The notes below the pieces were generated by a model. It ran no database searches and had not been told where the DNA came from. It saw only the letters and a list, made by a program, of their open reading frames with translations. Below, piece after piece: positions 39,801-53,599 of a DNA stretch of 64,000 nucleotides (its first letter is position 1; the number at the start of each line of letters is the position of its first letter). Where the stretch lies: contig JABMCL010001863.1 in the NCBI GenBank assembly GCA_018857735.1, forward strand, positions 163,501 to 227,500, written 5' to 3'. The translations under genes were made by a program, and so were the position numbers. This stretch comes from Alviniconcha marisindica. Its lineage: Eukaryota > Mollusca > Gastropoda > Provannidae.

Positions 39801-41619
39801 TCAAGTCAATTTGCCATTCACAAAAAGTTTGAATTGACCTGAACAGTGGACATGCTGTCATTTTTCTGAAGATGAACAGCACAGCAGATGATAACTGGCT
39901 AGCCAAATTCGTGTCTGCCGCAGGACTTGGGTAACGAGATGAAGTTGACATTGAGGTGTCCACCATTTTCTCTCATGCATATTTGATGTCAACATGTGTT
40001 CTGTTTTCAGTTTTGTAATCTTCCACATTTCAGTAAATGCTACTATATGCCAACAGTATGAATAGGCCTATAGGTTTGTTCCAAATCCCATTTCTGAGAC
40101 AATGTCATCTGTTGATTGCCTGGAAAATATCACTGATCAGTTTGCCAAGCCCTGAAGGTATTCCATTTCCTGTTTCACCTTCACGTTTCCTGTTTCAGTC
40201 TGATAGACCAGTTTGGGTTCAAAATAATCATCATTCTTTGCAAAAGCATGTGTGCTGAATGTTATTCACAGAAAAGGTGCTACTGACTAGGTTACAGGGG
40301 TCAAATTTGAAGCAAAACGTATTGTCTTGTACAGTAAAATGCTTCACCTACTCACAAGAAGTCAACCTCTCAAATTCTGCTTTCTTTTTACATGCGACTT
40401 AATATTATCTCAACCTATGAAGAAGAAAGACTTCAAGGCTAAATGTTTTGATAAGTATCATTGGTTATGATGTTTTGGTCTTCTTTGTCCAATTCCAAAA
40501 CAATTATTATCTGGCTCAGATACTAAGCCTTCATCATCATCCTCTTGTTACTGTGCAGAAACAGTGGCTAGTGAACTTCCCACTCTGTGGAGAGAGAAGA
40601 ACATGCATCTTTTGAACCACTTTTGTTTATCAATATGCATGCCCAAAATTTTACCTCAGATGAAGTGTACTGTGATTCAGTGGAAGAGGCCTTTAAGCAT
40701 GGGAAATGTTGGATTTGTGTGGTGGATGGATTGTTCATCATGACAGTGCTATAACCTGGTCATGGAAGCTGCTCCATTGTTACAACTATAGTCGTAGCCC
40801 AGACAGACTACTGAAGAGTCACTTTCAACATGGGTAAAGGTCACCATTCAAACTCTGAAGGAAATATGCACAACAGATCTGAAGAACAATAGTGTCAGGC
40901 AAATTCAGCTCTGTACTTCTGTGTGTATATGTATGTCAAGATTTCTGTACTTCTATGTGTGTATATATGTCATGATTTCTGTACTTCTGTGTGTGTATGT
41001 ATGTCAAGATTTCTGTACTTCTGTGTGTGTATATATGTCATGATTTCTGTACTTCTGTGTGTGTATGTATGTCAAGATTTCTGTACTTCTGTGTGTGTAT
41101 ATATGTCATGATTTCTGTACTTCTGTGTGTGTATGTATGTCAAGATTTCTGTACTTCTGTGTGTGTATATATGTCATGATTTCTGTACTTCTGTGTGTGT
41201 ATATATGTCATGATTTCTGTACTTCTGTGTGGGTATCTATGTCATGCATTGATGATGTGGGACTTCATGTCCTCGGATGTCAGGTTGACATATTAGGGAC
41301 AGATTGTAACTTGTCATGCATTCATTGTTGTTAGGGTTATGTTCAGGCTTGACCAAGTTCAGGAAAGCTCAATTTTGCCCCCTCCCCTACCCCCACTCCT
41401 TCATTCAGCTCCAAATACCACATAATTACTGTTTGTTTGTTTTTTCCAGTGGGACTTGTGCTGTCAGGATTCCCCCTCAGTGTGGTGGCCCGGCAGCATG
41501 GCTGGCATGCAGCCTTTGTGCTCGTCCAGATTTTCACCGCCATTACCACAGCTGTTGCTTTATTTAGTGTTCATTGCTCTGCTCGCAGCCTCACACCGCT
41601 CAAAGAACACAGGAGATAG
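26516..41619 (+). CDS. SLC37A4: Glucose-6-phosphate translocase, SLC37A4 type (426 aa, ten exons)
   Basis: Ten exons join with consistent phases: 26516-26648, 31230-31367, 32995-33089, 33349-33484, 34483-34575, 35695-35877, 37657-37742, 38350-38457, 39362-39500 and 41450-41619, giving 1281 nt and 426 aa (human 429). This major facilitator antiporter brings glucose-6-phosphate into the ER in exchange for phosphate. Recognisable blocks include YIRKAVSF near residue 21 (the Arg-Lys pair equals human R28-K29), [66 protein letters not shown], and [15 protein letters not shown] near the end. About twelve membrane spans are expected from the family. The exon 5 acceptor was chosen at 34482 because it gives gap-free alignment; upstream in-frame acceptors exist. 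The exon 6 start is likewise ambiguous (35695 or eight bases later the AG at 35712 region). The C-terminus ends KEHRR and lacks the human KKxx ER signal, though the arginine pair could serve. The start is the ATG after CACTTTCAGA. The gene looks functional. Confidence 0.93.
26697..26755. repeat. TA microsatellite 50 bases after SLC37A4 exon 1
   Basis: Long alternating TA tract immediately inside intron 1. Confidence 0.9.
27655..27808. repeat. Compound CA/CT microsatellite in SLC37A4 intron 1
   Basis: CA repeats with interruptions, then a long CT array, then CA again. Confidence 0.95.
28940..29190 (+). pseudogene. Ty3/gypsy-type reverse transcriptase fragment in SLC37A4 intron 1
   Basis: In one frame near 28965-29050 the reading is [19 protein letters not shown], matching the highly conserved block around the first catalytic region of Ty3/gypsy reverse transcriptases (typical form GFWQ-x-LDKES-LTTF-PFG). 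After a frameshift the next frame gives [18 protein letters not shown], matching the block that follows. No LTRs or integrase are seen nearby. It is an old, broken fragment. Confidence 0.7.
31531..31612. repeat. TA microsatellite in SLC37A4 intron 2
   Basis: Nearly pure TA with one phase slip, 160 bases after exon 2. Confidence 0.9.
31790..32285. mobile_element. Large palindrome made of two Penelope-type tails
   Basis: The left arm (about 31790-32022) and right arm (about 32090-32285) are reverse complements. The left reads TCCAGTGTTTGGAAG at its inner end and the right CTTCCAAACACTGGA. Between them lie three tandem copies of GAAAGAACAACATTTTTACAT or close variants. Each arm is the same tail found after the GIY-YIG fragment at 21.4 kb and ends outward in the reverse or forward form of CCTAATAAATAGTG. 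Confidence 0.85.
32407..32482. repeat. CA microsatellite in SLC37A4 intron 2
   Basis: CA array with one CC slip. Confidence 0.95.
33885..34090 (-). repeat. Penelope-type 3' tail, truncated copy
   Basis: On the minus strand this is the same tail as at 21.4, 22.9 and 32.2 kb (plus-strand AACAACACTTAAACAACAGTTAAATGGTGAAAAATGA-like block and TTTTGGTTGAGCTGT). It lies in SLC37A4 intron 4. Confidence 0.75.
36830..36976. repeat. TG array with CACGCG interruptions, SLC37A4 intron 6
   Basis: TG repeats broken several times by GCACGCG, which suggests a short higher-order duplication within a microsatellite. Alternating purine-pyrimidine DNA of this kind can adopt Z-form (known property). Confidence 0.9.
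39257..39275. repeat. Poly-C tract followed by A run in SLC37A4 intron 8
   Basis: An 18-19 base C homopolymer upstream of exon 9. Confidence 0.9.
40911..41245. repeat. 34-bp minisatellite with 68-bp higher-order unit, SLC37A4 intron 9
   Basis: The core CTGTACTTCTGTGTGTGTAT recurs about ten times every 34 bases. Units alternate between GTATGTCAAGATTT and ATATGTCATGATTT endings, so the real repeating unit is 68 bases. It ends about 200 bases before the last exon. Confidence 0.95.
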
Positions 41620-42547
41620 CCAACAACTCAACAACTCGTGCTTCATGACAAGCACTCGATAAGGAACAGTACAGAAGAACTCAAATATAAGTCTTCGGGA
41701 CCAGCAGAATCATATCCTTATATATATCCAAGTTTCGTTTATTTGCTCACTCACAAACATTTGGCTTTAGAACTTGTACATATCCATGTTTTCTGATTTA
41801 GTAAAGAAAATACACTCTCCCCCCACCAACACTTTGAGTATAAGTAAGCTCTGGTTGGGACCAACAAAGTGTGTGTTTGACCTTAAGCAATTTTTCTTGG
41901 ATATCTGAATTTCTTTTAGCCATGCGTATGTGTTTTGTTTGTTTGTTTTTTTAACAAAGAAAAAAAAACCGGCTCTTGACCCAAGACACTTTTTTATTGC
42001 AGAGGTTTTTGGTGAGTTCCTTGTATCTGAGGTCTACAGTATTTTAAGTGTTTGAGCAAAGATTTCTGCTTGATAGTCTAAGTTGAAGCTGCTGCCCAGC
42101 AAAGTCACAGCATTACGTCAAAGAATCTAGTATCGCAGCAAAGTAGCCAATGTTGGATTTCTGGCCTTATTTCAGTGCCTCCACCAGAAGTAGACGTGAA
42201 CAGATCATCTTGGATCCACACTCCTTGCAGATACGAGATGACTTCAAAACTTTGAAGCAGCTGGATTTTTGACTGGCTTAAAAATGGTGCATGTACGTAG
42301 TGGTGTTTGTCAGGCTGTGTATGGCAGAGATTTATAATGTCGGCTTTTTCTCCAACATGGAACCTCATTTGAGCTGGTTTGGAAGTTCTTTGTCTAAATT
42401 TAAGGTCTCCAGGGTATCTGACATGCAAAACCGCAAATAGTACCATCTCAGAAAATTATGTGTGATTGCGTTGAAAAAATGGTTCAGTTTATTTATGAAC
42501 ATGCACAAAATCCATTTTCTGCCTTTGGCATGTATTTATAGTGATGT

Positions 42548-42553
42548 AATAAA
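42548..42553 (+). terminator. Candidate SLC37A4 polyadenylation signal
   Basis: AATAAA in GTAATAAAGTTGG, about 930 bases after the stop codon. No closer canonical signal of similar context was noted. Confidence 0.5.
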
Positions 42554-45500
42554 GTTGGTTGTGCACAACCTTTTGTCACTAGATTCCTGTCTCTACCTGA
42601 GTGCAAGCCAATAGGAATGCCTTTGGTTGTTTCCTGTTGATATCAATATTGTCCATATAGTATAATAAACATAAATAATGATAGCATATCTTATATTGTG
42701 TTAGACTTATAGTGATGTAAGCATTCCATCAATGCAAAAAGAAAAGATGCAAAAGAGAATAAACCAAAGAAGAAAAGGCAAATGTTGATTCAGAACACTT
42801 TCAAAGCACTCTGTACTCTTGTACAAACAGCTAATGTTGAAAACAAGAACTTGGCAATAGATGCCAGAATCATTGTATGATCTGAGTTTAATAATTGTGA
42901 AAAACTAAAACAAAAAATAGGTGCAACATTAAAGCCTGCATTTGCAGCAAGAAGTGAAAATGTGAGGTTGCAACAAAGTTGACAGAACAAAATTGACAGG
43001 AATTGTTCAGGGAATTGGAACACTTCTAACCCACCACCATCTATAAATGACAAGCATCCAGTAGAACACCTTGTATAAGGCATTTTTGTCGTCAGACACC
43101 AGGCCTTTCTCCAGCCAGTGGAAGTAGAGGAAGAGTATGAAATAAAAGAATACAAAGAGAAAAAATAAACACAGAAAAAAAATCTGAAGATAAAAATAAG
43201 ACTGACTGCTAAACTACACCCACAGAAGAAGAAAAGTCCCCAAAAGTAGACCAAGACGGTTTCTCTGCACCCTGTGTAGTTTCACCATTTCATAGTTACT
43301 GTGAACTTGAAGTTTGATCAAGGTCAATAAAACCAGTTCTAAAAGTGTAACACTTAACCAAAGTTTTAAAGATTTCAAGGAGTTGCAAAAAAAAAGAGAA
43401 AAAAATCAACTTTAGTTTTGCTGGAGTCTGGAAACCTGTAATTTACATCTGCCAAGTGCAGATCAGTGCAGCTGTGTGTGATCTTGCCAGCAGCTATGTT
43501 CTCATGACAACTTGCTGAATATATGTAATACAACTTGCTGTTTTATTTTTCCAACAGTCCAGGGATCACAAAGCAAAATAATGGTCATGAAACCACAGAA
43601 AGAGCTAAATATCATAGCTTATAACTGTGCAAAATTTAAATGATGTTTATTGTTTAACCAGCTCCAAGACATAGCTAACATTAATTCTGGTATTTCCTTA
43701 GCAAACATGTCCATTATATCTGTTGAATTTATGCCAGTCAAAAATGGCACAATTTATATAGGCATAACAAGAACAAGAACATTTATGTGCCATAAACCCA
43801 ATGGGGCTATCGGACGAGTTTGATACTTTTATTGTATGATTCCTATCAAGTGTTTAGACATTAGCAGTGGTGCTATACACATACGCTGACAATGTCTTGC
43901 ATACTACCAGTAAAGAACAAATCACTAGACTTTATGATGCTGTTTGTACATACTGCTTTTACTCTGTTGTTGTTTAGTAGTCATGATCCTGTGTGATCAT
44001 AATTATTATTTGCATTTATGATTGTGAAGTTTCAAACTTCACTGGATAAGAATGTACCACAAAACACATCTTTCAGTTTCAAATGGCTGATGCCACTATG
44101 ACACTGTAATGTGGTCTAGGTCCTTGGGTGTGAAAGACTGGTAAAACCAAATAAGTAATACCTTCATGCAGAACTCGTCATATTCATGCCTGTGTTCAGT
44201 AAATGGCTGTTTGTCTGGAGGTGTTAACATTGGTGATTTTTCGCATGGACACATTTTTCATGCAAATCAATGACAAAAACATTTTCTAGAAACAAACCTC
44301 TTTGGTTAAAGGTTTGGTTAATTTGGTTAAAGGTTTCTAGCTCATCACTCTCTGTGTCGTGGCATTAAAACAAATCCACAAGATGCGCTTGTTCTTGTTT
44401 CAGTTTATATAAGCTGTGTGGATGTGTGCTTGTATTCACAGGTGCGTTGTGCTTCTTTGAATGGATCTTCTATCCTTGCAATGCTGTTCTGACATGACTG
44501 CAATAGTGTGCAATCTGCCACTGAAGAGAGGCATACAAGACTAAATGCCATTGTGATGATTTCCATAATGATGAAGCAAAGTATGGAGGCTGCTCTACGA
44601 CAACTTGTACAAGGTCTGTTAATGGAAGTTCCAGTGAAGCATCGTTGCCCTAATGCAGCATTTATCTTTACAATCTGCCAGAAGAAGACTAACACAATGG
44701 GAGTGTAAGTAAGTAACCTGCCAGTCCCAGTTAAGCAGGGCCAATAAAGCCACTCCCATTGATGCCACATCCATGTAAAGCAACGGTCAACTTCCGCAGT
44801 TTTCAGTGCCAGTGTTATTTCTGTATGGCCGGTAAAGATTTGGTCAGAGTGCACAAGGGTGTGTATGTGTGCATGGGTAAATCTAAACTTCAATTTTATT
44901 GGCAAATAATTGACAGGTATCAGCCTGTATAAAACTGATTTAATATGCACACATATAGAGAGAGTTTGGAGTTTGTCGCTAAAGTATCCACAGTAGGTGT
45001 TGCTGTATTGGACTTGCAGAACTGGGAGTTCCTACAGTGGAAGTCGCTAATGATGGAACAAATCCAGTTCATGGTGAAGCCTCATCCTTAGTCAATGGCA
45101 CTGAGCACCGCAACACTGATACAGCAGTAGGAGGTGGTAGTGTTCAGCACCCTTGGCAACCATAATATTACGAATGACAGGCTTTCTTTCCTGCAAAGAG
45201 GATGTACCTCTGGTGGAGTTTATGTACCATGTATTTACACGCATGCCAGGTGAGGGTTACTGTAGGCGACTTGGGTCTTTGTTGTACTTGTGTTATGAAC
45301 TTCTGTCTTTAGAACGCCAGTTAACTCCCTTGTGTGTTGTTTCCTTCCTATATGCAATTCAGTGCCGTTGTTTCCATGTGTTGTCTGTAAAATATAAGTC
45401 AGCATTCTGTTAAAGTGGATCCCAGTGTACCTGGGATAATGTGGTTGCAAAAAGATCAACAATTGATAAATATTGGCAGTCATTTTTTCAGCAGTGAAAC

Positions 45501-45585
45501 CTCTACAGAGACCTTGATAGTAGTAATCCAGTCTTTTTTTGCTTGACACCCTGTCTCCTTGTCCTCCTTGCCTGACACATCACGG
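42554..45585. other. Intergenic region without a supported gene
   Basis: AT-rich, CpG-poor DNA. The longest open stretches are on the minus strand (44405-44950 and 42790-43254). Neither shows a family signature or splice context I can support. Confidence 0.5.
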
Positions 45586-45589
45586 CAAG

Positions 45590-46240
45590 ACACAGTGTGT
45601 CACAGCAAGGCACGGCACATCACAGCAAGACACAGTGTGTCACAGCAAGGCACGGTATATCACAGCAAGGCACGGCACATCACAGCAAGACACAGTGTGT
45701 CACAGCAAGGCACGGTATATCACAGCAAGGCACGGCACATCACAGCAAGACACAGTGTGTCACAGCAAGACACAGTGTGTCACAGCAAGGCATGGTGCGT
45801 CGCAGCAAAGCACGGCACATCACAGCAAGACAGTGTGTCACAGCAAGGCACGGCACATCACACCAAGGCATGGCACGTCATAGCAAGTCACACCAAGGCA
45901 CGGTACATCAGCACGGCACATCATAACAAGGCACGGCACGTCACAGCAACACGTCACAGCAAGGCACGGCACATCACAGCAAGGCACGGCACATCACACC
46001 AAAGCATGGCGCGTCATAGCAAGTCACACCAAGGCACGGTACATCAGTACGGCACATCACAGCTAGGCACGGCACGTCACAGCAAGGCACGGCACGTCAT
46101 AGCAAGGCATGGCACATCACAGCAAGGCACAGCACATCACACCAAGGCACGGCAAATCACACCAAGGCATAGCACAGCACGGCATGGCACAGCACACCAC
46201 CGCACACCACAGCAGGACATGACAGTACAACATGGTACAA
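45590..46240. repeat. 20-bp minisatellite (CACAGCAAGGCACGGCACAT)
   Basis: About thirty imperfect tandem units with a few variants (CACACCAAGGC, CACAGTGTGT). Because 20 is not a multiple of 3, all three frames cycle and stay open. The long His/Arg/Ser/Gln-rich open frame here is therefore a by-product of the repeat. Confidence 0.95.
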
Positions 46241-46254
46241 AGTGACAGCACAAC

Positions 46255-46375
46255 AATACAGCACATTTTTGAAGAAAAGGATAGCCGAAGCGGGGACTCA
46301 AACTGAGGTCGTCCACTTACCAGCCTAACACCCTACCACTTAGCCAAACCGGCTCACCTGATACTGCACCTACTA
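46255..46375 (-). mobile_element. tRNA-derived SINE head
   Basis: The reverse complement reads GAGCCGGTTTGGCTAAGTGG (A box region) and then CAGTTTGAGTCCCCGC (B box). A close relative sits at 48030-48125. Confidence 0.65.
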
Positions 46376-46478
46376 GCAGGGTATTTATGTATCAGAGCAG
46401 GCCATGGCATTGAGTGGTTGTTCATGATGAAGTGATGCAAACGCACATACAGCCCCCACACCAAAATATGTGTGTGCA

Positions 46479-46640
<162 letters not shown>

Positions 46641-46879
46641 CACACTGCAACTCAGGACAAAGAGAGATATAGTCGAGGGCTGAGTATTAAAATTATGTTT
46701 TTCTTCCTGCCTTTCTTTTAGCGCAAAACGCACCCACACCCACGTCGTGTTGATTGGCAATAACAACAAAACACGAACCTTTTACGTATGCTCTCTTCAT
46801 CGGAGAGAGAGTAATTAATTTCATTGTGCGACCCCCCCCCCCCCTTTCCCCAAAAAACAACAATAACAAACAAAACACA

Positions 46880-46880
46880 G

Positions 46881-46945
<65 letters not shown>

Positions 46946-46982
46946 CGCACGCACACACATACACACACGCGCGCGCGCGCGC
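46880..46982. repeat. CA-CG compound microsatellite
   Basis: A CA array ends in a GCGCGCGCGCGC run, roughly a mirror of the array 300 bases upstream. The two could pair as an inverted repeat. Confidence 0.95.
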
Positions 46983-47809
46983 GAAACAACAACAACCGGA
47001 CTTGAAGAGCTACTTAGAGAATTTGACTCAAGGGACAATGCTTCTCAAGAGATATATCAACAGTTTCAGAAGATTTACTGCCCTTACACTGCCCTCTTCT
47101 TCATCTTCGTGTATACAAATTTCCGCCGCTGGTCGTCTGTGACCTTTTTGAATGACTCTTCAAGCCGAGGACCGTGAGGAAGGCTCAGACTCCAAGCATG
47201 GGCTCGCCACTGCAAAATGCACAGTGCGACTGCAGTAACCTGGTGAGAATGCCTTGTTCTGGTCAGGTAACCTGGCGTCTTGACCAAGGACTCGGCGACA
47301 CCAGAGGACAATTCCAGCAGATGCGATTTCAGTGTTTCACCCTGTACCGTTAAGCATTTAGTTTCTACAAGCGTTCTGAATGCTGGTGTACACTAGATGC
47401 ACTAAGGTAACTGCGCACATTAAAGATCCCATGTGTACCGTTCGTCAGGAGATTGCTGATGATATGAAGGGATAGAGTAGCGGTTATATCTGACTCGTAT
47501 CCTTTCAGTTTTACATACACACACTAACATAGTCGCGTGTGCACCTAGCAGGATGCGGTCAGCTCAGCACGACAAAGTAAACCACAGTTTATGTCCGCCA
47601 TCGGTGCTGCAGTGAACAAAAATGACACCACAAATCTGGGCCGACAAAGAAACCCTACACTACTTCATGTTGTGTCTCTGGCCGACAACTCCATGTTGCT
47701 GGCTTGGGGTAGCTGTTCGCAGTCTACGCACGTCAGCTGACATATATCGACACAACAGCGTGTCAAAGTAGGTGTAGTGAAAGATCGTCCACAAATTAAG
47801 TAAGTAAAC

Positions 47810-48130
47810 ATGGTGCTTAACGTCCACAGAAACCATAAGGCTTATTAGGGACGGGGAGAAGGGGGGAAGGTGGTATGGAGGTGGGGGAAGAGGGAGATTA
47901 TATACCTGTCGCTACACTGTCACCACCTGAATGACTTCTGTATTAAGGTGGGCAGCGATGAGAGCCATTTTAATGTTTCATAATTGTGAGGGACAAAGTC
48001 ACAAGACAGTGTCCGCAGATCACAACCTTTGAAGTGAAAGGAGAGCCGAAGCAGATTCGAACCGAGGTCCCTCTGCTTACCAGCCTACCGCCTTATATTA
48101 CCGCTAGGCCAAACAGGCTTACTTGTCCTC
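47810..48130 (-). mobile_element. tRNA-derived SINE just upstream of the GPCR gene
   Basis: The minus-strand head near 48125-48035 reads AGCCTGTTTGGCCTAGCGGT and then GGTTCGAATCTGC (B box). The body runs left to a characteristic end at 47812-47850 carrying GTGCTTAACGTCCACAGAAA and TTATTAGGGACGG. That end motif pair recurs at about 54060-54100 and 54640-54690. Confidence 0.75.
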
Positions 48131-48192
48131 AAATTTGCCCCATCCCAGCCTATATCGGAAGAATACGAATCACCTAATTTGACGCAGTAGAC

Positions 48193-48231
48193 ATGACGTA
48201 ACATATACACCACTGTCGTGAGATGACGTCA
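48193..48231 (+). promoter_or_regulatory. CRE-like sites upstream of the GPCR gene
   Basis: A perfect palindromic CRE, TGACGTCA, lies at 48224-48231, 59 bases before the ATG. A near match, TGACGTAA, lies about 30 bases further upstream. CREB/ATF factors bind this sequence (known); use here is inferred from position only. Confidence 0.45.
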
Positions 48232-48289
48232 CAGAGGCTTTGTCTCACGATTCTCTGAATGAATTGTGAGACGATAACGTGACCAAGCA

Positions 48290-50847
<2,558 letters not shown>

Positions 50848-50866
50848 TTTCTGACTGCAACGAACA

Positions 50867-51250
50867 GAAGTAAAGATTAAGTCTTTTCAGAGATCACAGA
50901 GATAAAGACTAAGTCTTCTTTGACACTAGAACTATAAAGACTAAGTCTTCTTGGAAACCACAGAGAAAGGCCTCAAGACTAAGGCTTCTTGGAAACCACA
51001 GAGGTAGGCCTCAAGACTAAGTCTTCTTGGAAGCCACAGAGGTAGGCCTAAAGACTAAGTCGTCTTGGAAGCCACAGAGGTAGGCCTAAACACTAAGCCT
51101 TCTTAGACAATAGAAATATGAAGACTAAGTCTTCTTAGAGACCACAGAAGTAAAGTCTAAGTCTTCATAGAGACCACAGATATAAAACTAGGTTTTGTCA
51201 AAGACCACAGAGGCAAAGACTAGGTCTTGTCAGAGACCTCAGAAATAAAT
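50867..51250 (+). repeat. Tandem array of palindromic AAGACTAAGTCTT units after the GPCR stop
   Basis: Units of roughly 35-45 bases repeat about ten times. Each contains the palindrome AAGACTAAGTCTT or a close variant followed by CTTGGAA(A/G)CCACAGAGGTAGGC. It begins 20 bases after the stop codon, so it would lie in the receptor mRNA 3' UTR. Confidence 0.9.
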
Positions 51251-51453
51251 ACTTCGAATGAAGTAAGGACAAGAAAAAGCCTTGGCAAGACTCGACAGTT
51301 AACTGCGCATGTGATGTCAAAAAGGTCAGTAATATTCATGTTCAGCACAACTTCAAGAAACAAAAATCAAAATTGGAATACAGCAATGGCTTGTACATGT
51401 ACAGGGCCCCTAAAACTGAGGCCTCAGAGTATATATATCAGGCTATTTCAACT

Positions 51454-51608
51454 ATAGGAACTATCACCTTAGTTTGCCTAGGCCAAGAACAAGTATAGCT
51501 TTCACTGGTGCCTTTCTGTGGAACAACCTACCTCTGACAGTCAGATCTTGTCATTCACCAAGCTCCTTCAAGCGAAAACCTCATGTGCACCTTGAAGCAG
51601 ATACATAG
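51454..51608 (+). pseudogene. C-terminal fragment of a non-LTR retrotransposon ORF2
   Basis: The reading NYHLSLPRPRTSIAFTGAFL then WNNLPLTVR and SSFKRKPHVHL ends at a TAG at 51608. The block LPRxRTxxxxxxFxxxxxxxWNxLPxxxR followed by SFK is the typical end of the reverse transcriptase protein in Jockey/CR1/L2 elements. An AATAAA lies at 52076-52081. Confidence 0.7.
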
Positions 51609-52075
51609 GACGGAATGTGACAAACTGCTTGGGGGACGGGGGAGGGGGACAGAGAGAGAGAGAGAGATTGCCATTGCAGTGACTGGACATTTCAGACCTA
51701 GTTTCTACACCCACTCACGTCCGCCCAGTCCTCCCAAGTGCTTGCACGAGTGATTTTGTCTTGTTTTGTTTTGGTCCCTCTCCCTTATTGTTGTTGATTG
51801 TTTCTGTTTTTTCTTCTAATATTAGTCGTATGAATTTATCAGATCTTCTACTGCCTTATTTGCTGGTTTTATGTTCATACGTATATAACTGAGTGATGCA
51901 TGCACTGCGTGCATCTGGCGCTATGAACACGCTATGGTTTTGTGTGGAAGTTCTCATGCTCCATGCATAAATTTTGATGTAAAATGATGCCCTGTAATTT
52001 TATTATTTACTCCTCAGTGGCTTAGCAAGGACTAGTTGTTAAGTTTTGACTGAAAGTAAATTACAGTCCTTGTAA

Positions 52076-52081
52076 AATAAA
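52076..52081 (+). terminator. Candidate polyadenylation signal for the GPCR transcript or the retroelement tail
   Basis: AATAAA in GTAAAATAAAGTTTT, 1.2 kb after the receptor stop and 470 bases after the retroelement fragment. Which of the two it served cannot be told. Confidence 0.35.
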
Positions 52082-53205
52082 GTTTTCGAGTTAGAGTTCA
52101 AGTTTAAGCCAACAACAGGGAAAAATGACAACGGGCTTCCTGTGCCCTTCAGTAGACATGCACGTTGTATTAGCCACCTTTTTCATGTGCCATGTGAATG
52201 TGCAAGGGCTCTGCCATGTTTGGCCTTGCTTGAGTGCGTTTAGTGATGTTGTACTGCGTTATGTCACGCTTTCTCCCTAACTGTCTTCACGGAAGAAGAA
52301 GAAGAAGAAAATGAGTCTATTTTATGATCGGTATTTTTAGGCGGGCATTTTTTGTTTTGTTTTTTTGTGCTACAGTGGATTGCCAAGGGAGGCCAAAGTT
52401 TATGACACACAGTGACCCCTGTATTTGGAACAGTCAAATTTCGACACGCATATAATTATACAGACACATACAAACAAACGTGTGTGCGACAAATCAGTCA
52501 GAGAAATCCTTTGACTGTGAGTCATCTGAGCTGGGCTCTTCGCGCGCGCAAGTGTATGTGAAAGAAAGAAAGAAAGAAAGGAAAAGCGGGCCCGAGATTA
52601 TTCACTTTTGGGATTGATCAGGGGACGATAAGTTGCATTTCCCACTTTGAATATCAATCTTGGAGCACTTGTTCTTAATATGCATTTATTTTCTCCTATG
52701 AACAATGATTTAAAACAAAACAAAATAATAACAACAAACCTGTGAATATTTTTAATCTAGGAGCTAAATATTCAATAATAGACTCTTTGAAAGCGAGTCG
52801 CTTGAGGAATTGCTCTTCCAGCCTATTAGTGTTTTGATTTATCTCTGCTGAGATTGTTTGAGGGAGACAATAGGTTGCGTTGTTCCATTTTAAGTTATTT
52901 ACGGAGACAAGCAATTGTAGCATCCCTTTTTGAATACCAACTCTTTTTGGTTTATGTGCTGTTCTTGCCCTTGCCATAATTACCACACGCCTTCTCTCTG
53001 ACGACTCTTTGCAGTTTATGTGATGTCCCTGCCGTAGTCAGTGAAGAATTAACGCTGCTCCATCCGGTCAAGCAAACAACCGAGGCGAGTAACTGAAATC
53101 TGTGTACCCCTCCCCCACCTTTTTGTTTTTGTCAGCTGTAAGGACTGCGTTATCAATCTCTACCGTTACTACAGCAGCAGTTTATCTTCAGCCAGTCAAA
53201 GGGGT
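52082..53205. other. Intergenic, no gene seen
   Basis: Contains a GAA run near 52290-52305, an AAAG microsatellite near 52560-52580 and otherwise plain sequence. No exon is supported. Confidence 0.5.
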
Positions 53206-53207
53206 GG

Positions 53208-53208
<1 letters not shown>

Positions 53209-53255
<47 letters not shown>

Positions 53256-53500
53256 AACTGTGCCCAAGACGAGAGAGGGGGACGCGGCAACCGTTTGGAC
53301 GGAGAAAACATGGGTTTTATAGTGCCGAAAAGCAGTGTGCAGACTGTCTGCCGCTCAATACGGGCATCTGGCAGCACGCCATTGATTTCCAAGACAGGCA
53401 GGACGTTGTGGGGTCGTTGTGTGTCTGGCTGACTGTCCATGGTCTCAGTGTGTGTCTGTGGGGCGAGGGGCGGGGGCGGGGGGGGGGGGGGGGGGGGGGG
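53209..53500. repeat. Poly-G tracts (44 bases at 53209-53252 and 23 bases at 53478-53500)
   Basis: Homopolymeric G tracts, the first interrupted only at its left edge by a GGGGTGGC lead-in. They are strong G-quadruplex candidates and frequent assembly error sites. Confidence 0.9.
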
Positions 53501-53599
53501 ACTGACCGTGGCACGGTGTTGGCACTTGTAGGTGATAACAGCCGCGAATCGTTTTCCATTAGGAGTAGCAACTATCATGATTTTCAAGGTTCTTTGCTA

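Noticed and set aside
40911..41245. CRISPR-like regular array
   Set aside because: Units are head-to-tail identical with no unique spacers, and the host is eukaryotic; it is a minisatellite.
42790..43254. 154-residue Phe/Ser/Leu-rich minus-strand open frame
   Set aside because: Composition reflects A-rich sequence on the other strand. There is no recognisable motif.
45153..45413. 86-residue plus-strand open frame beginning MATIILRMTGFLSCKEDVPL
   Set aside because: Protein-like in places, but there is no splice context or family I can support; left as unassigned.
45559..46245. 228-residue His/Arg/Ser/Gln-rich open frame
   Set aside because: It is entirely a 20-bp minisatellite, with overlapping open frames in other phases that give the same cycling peptide. 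There is no splice or promoter context.
46270..46370. Possible tRNA genes (also near 48035-48125, 9490-9514 and 22120-22195)
   Set aside because: A and B boxes are present but the cloverleaf stems are not intact, and each continues into a SINE body.
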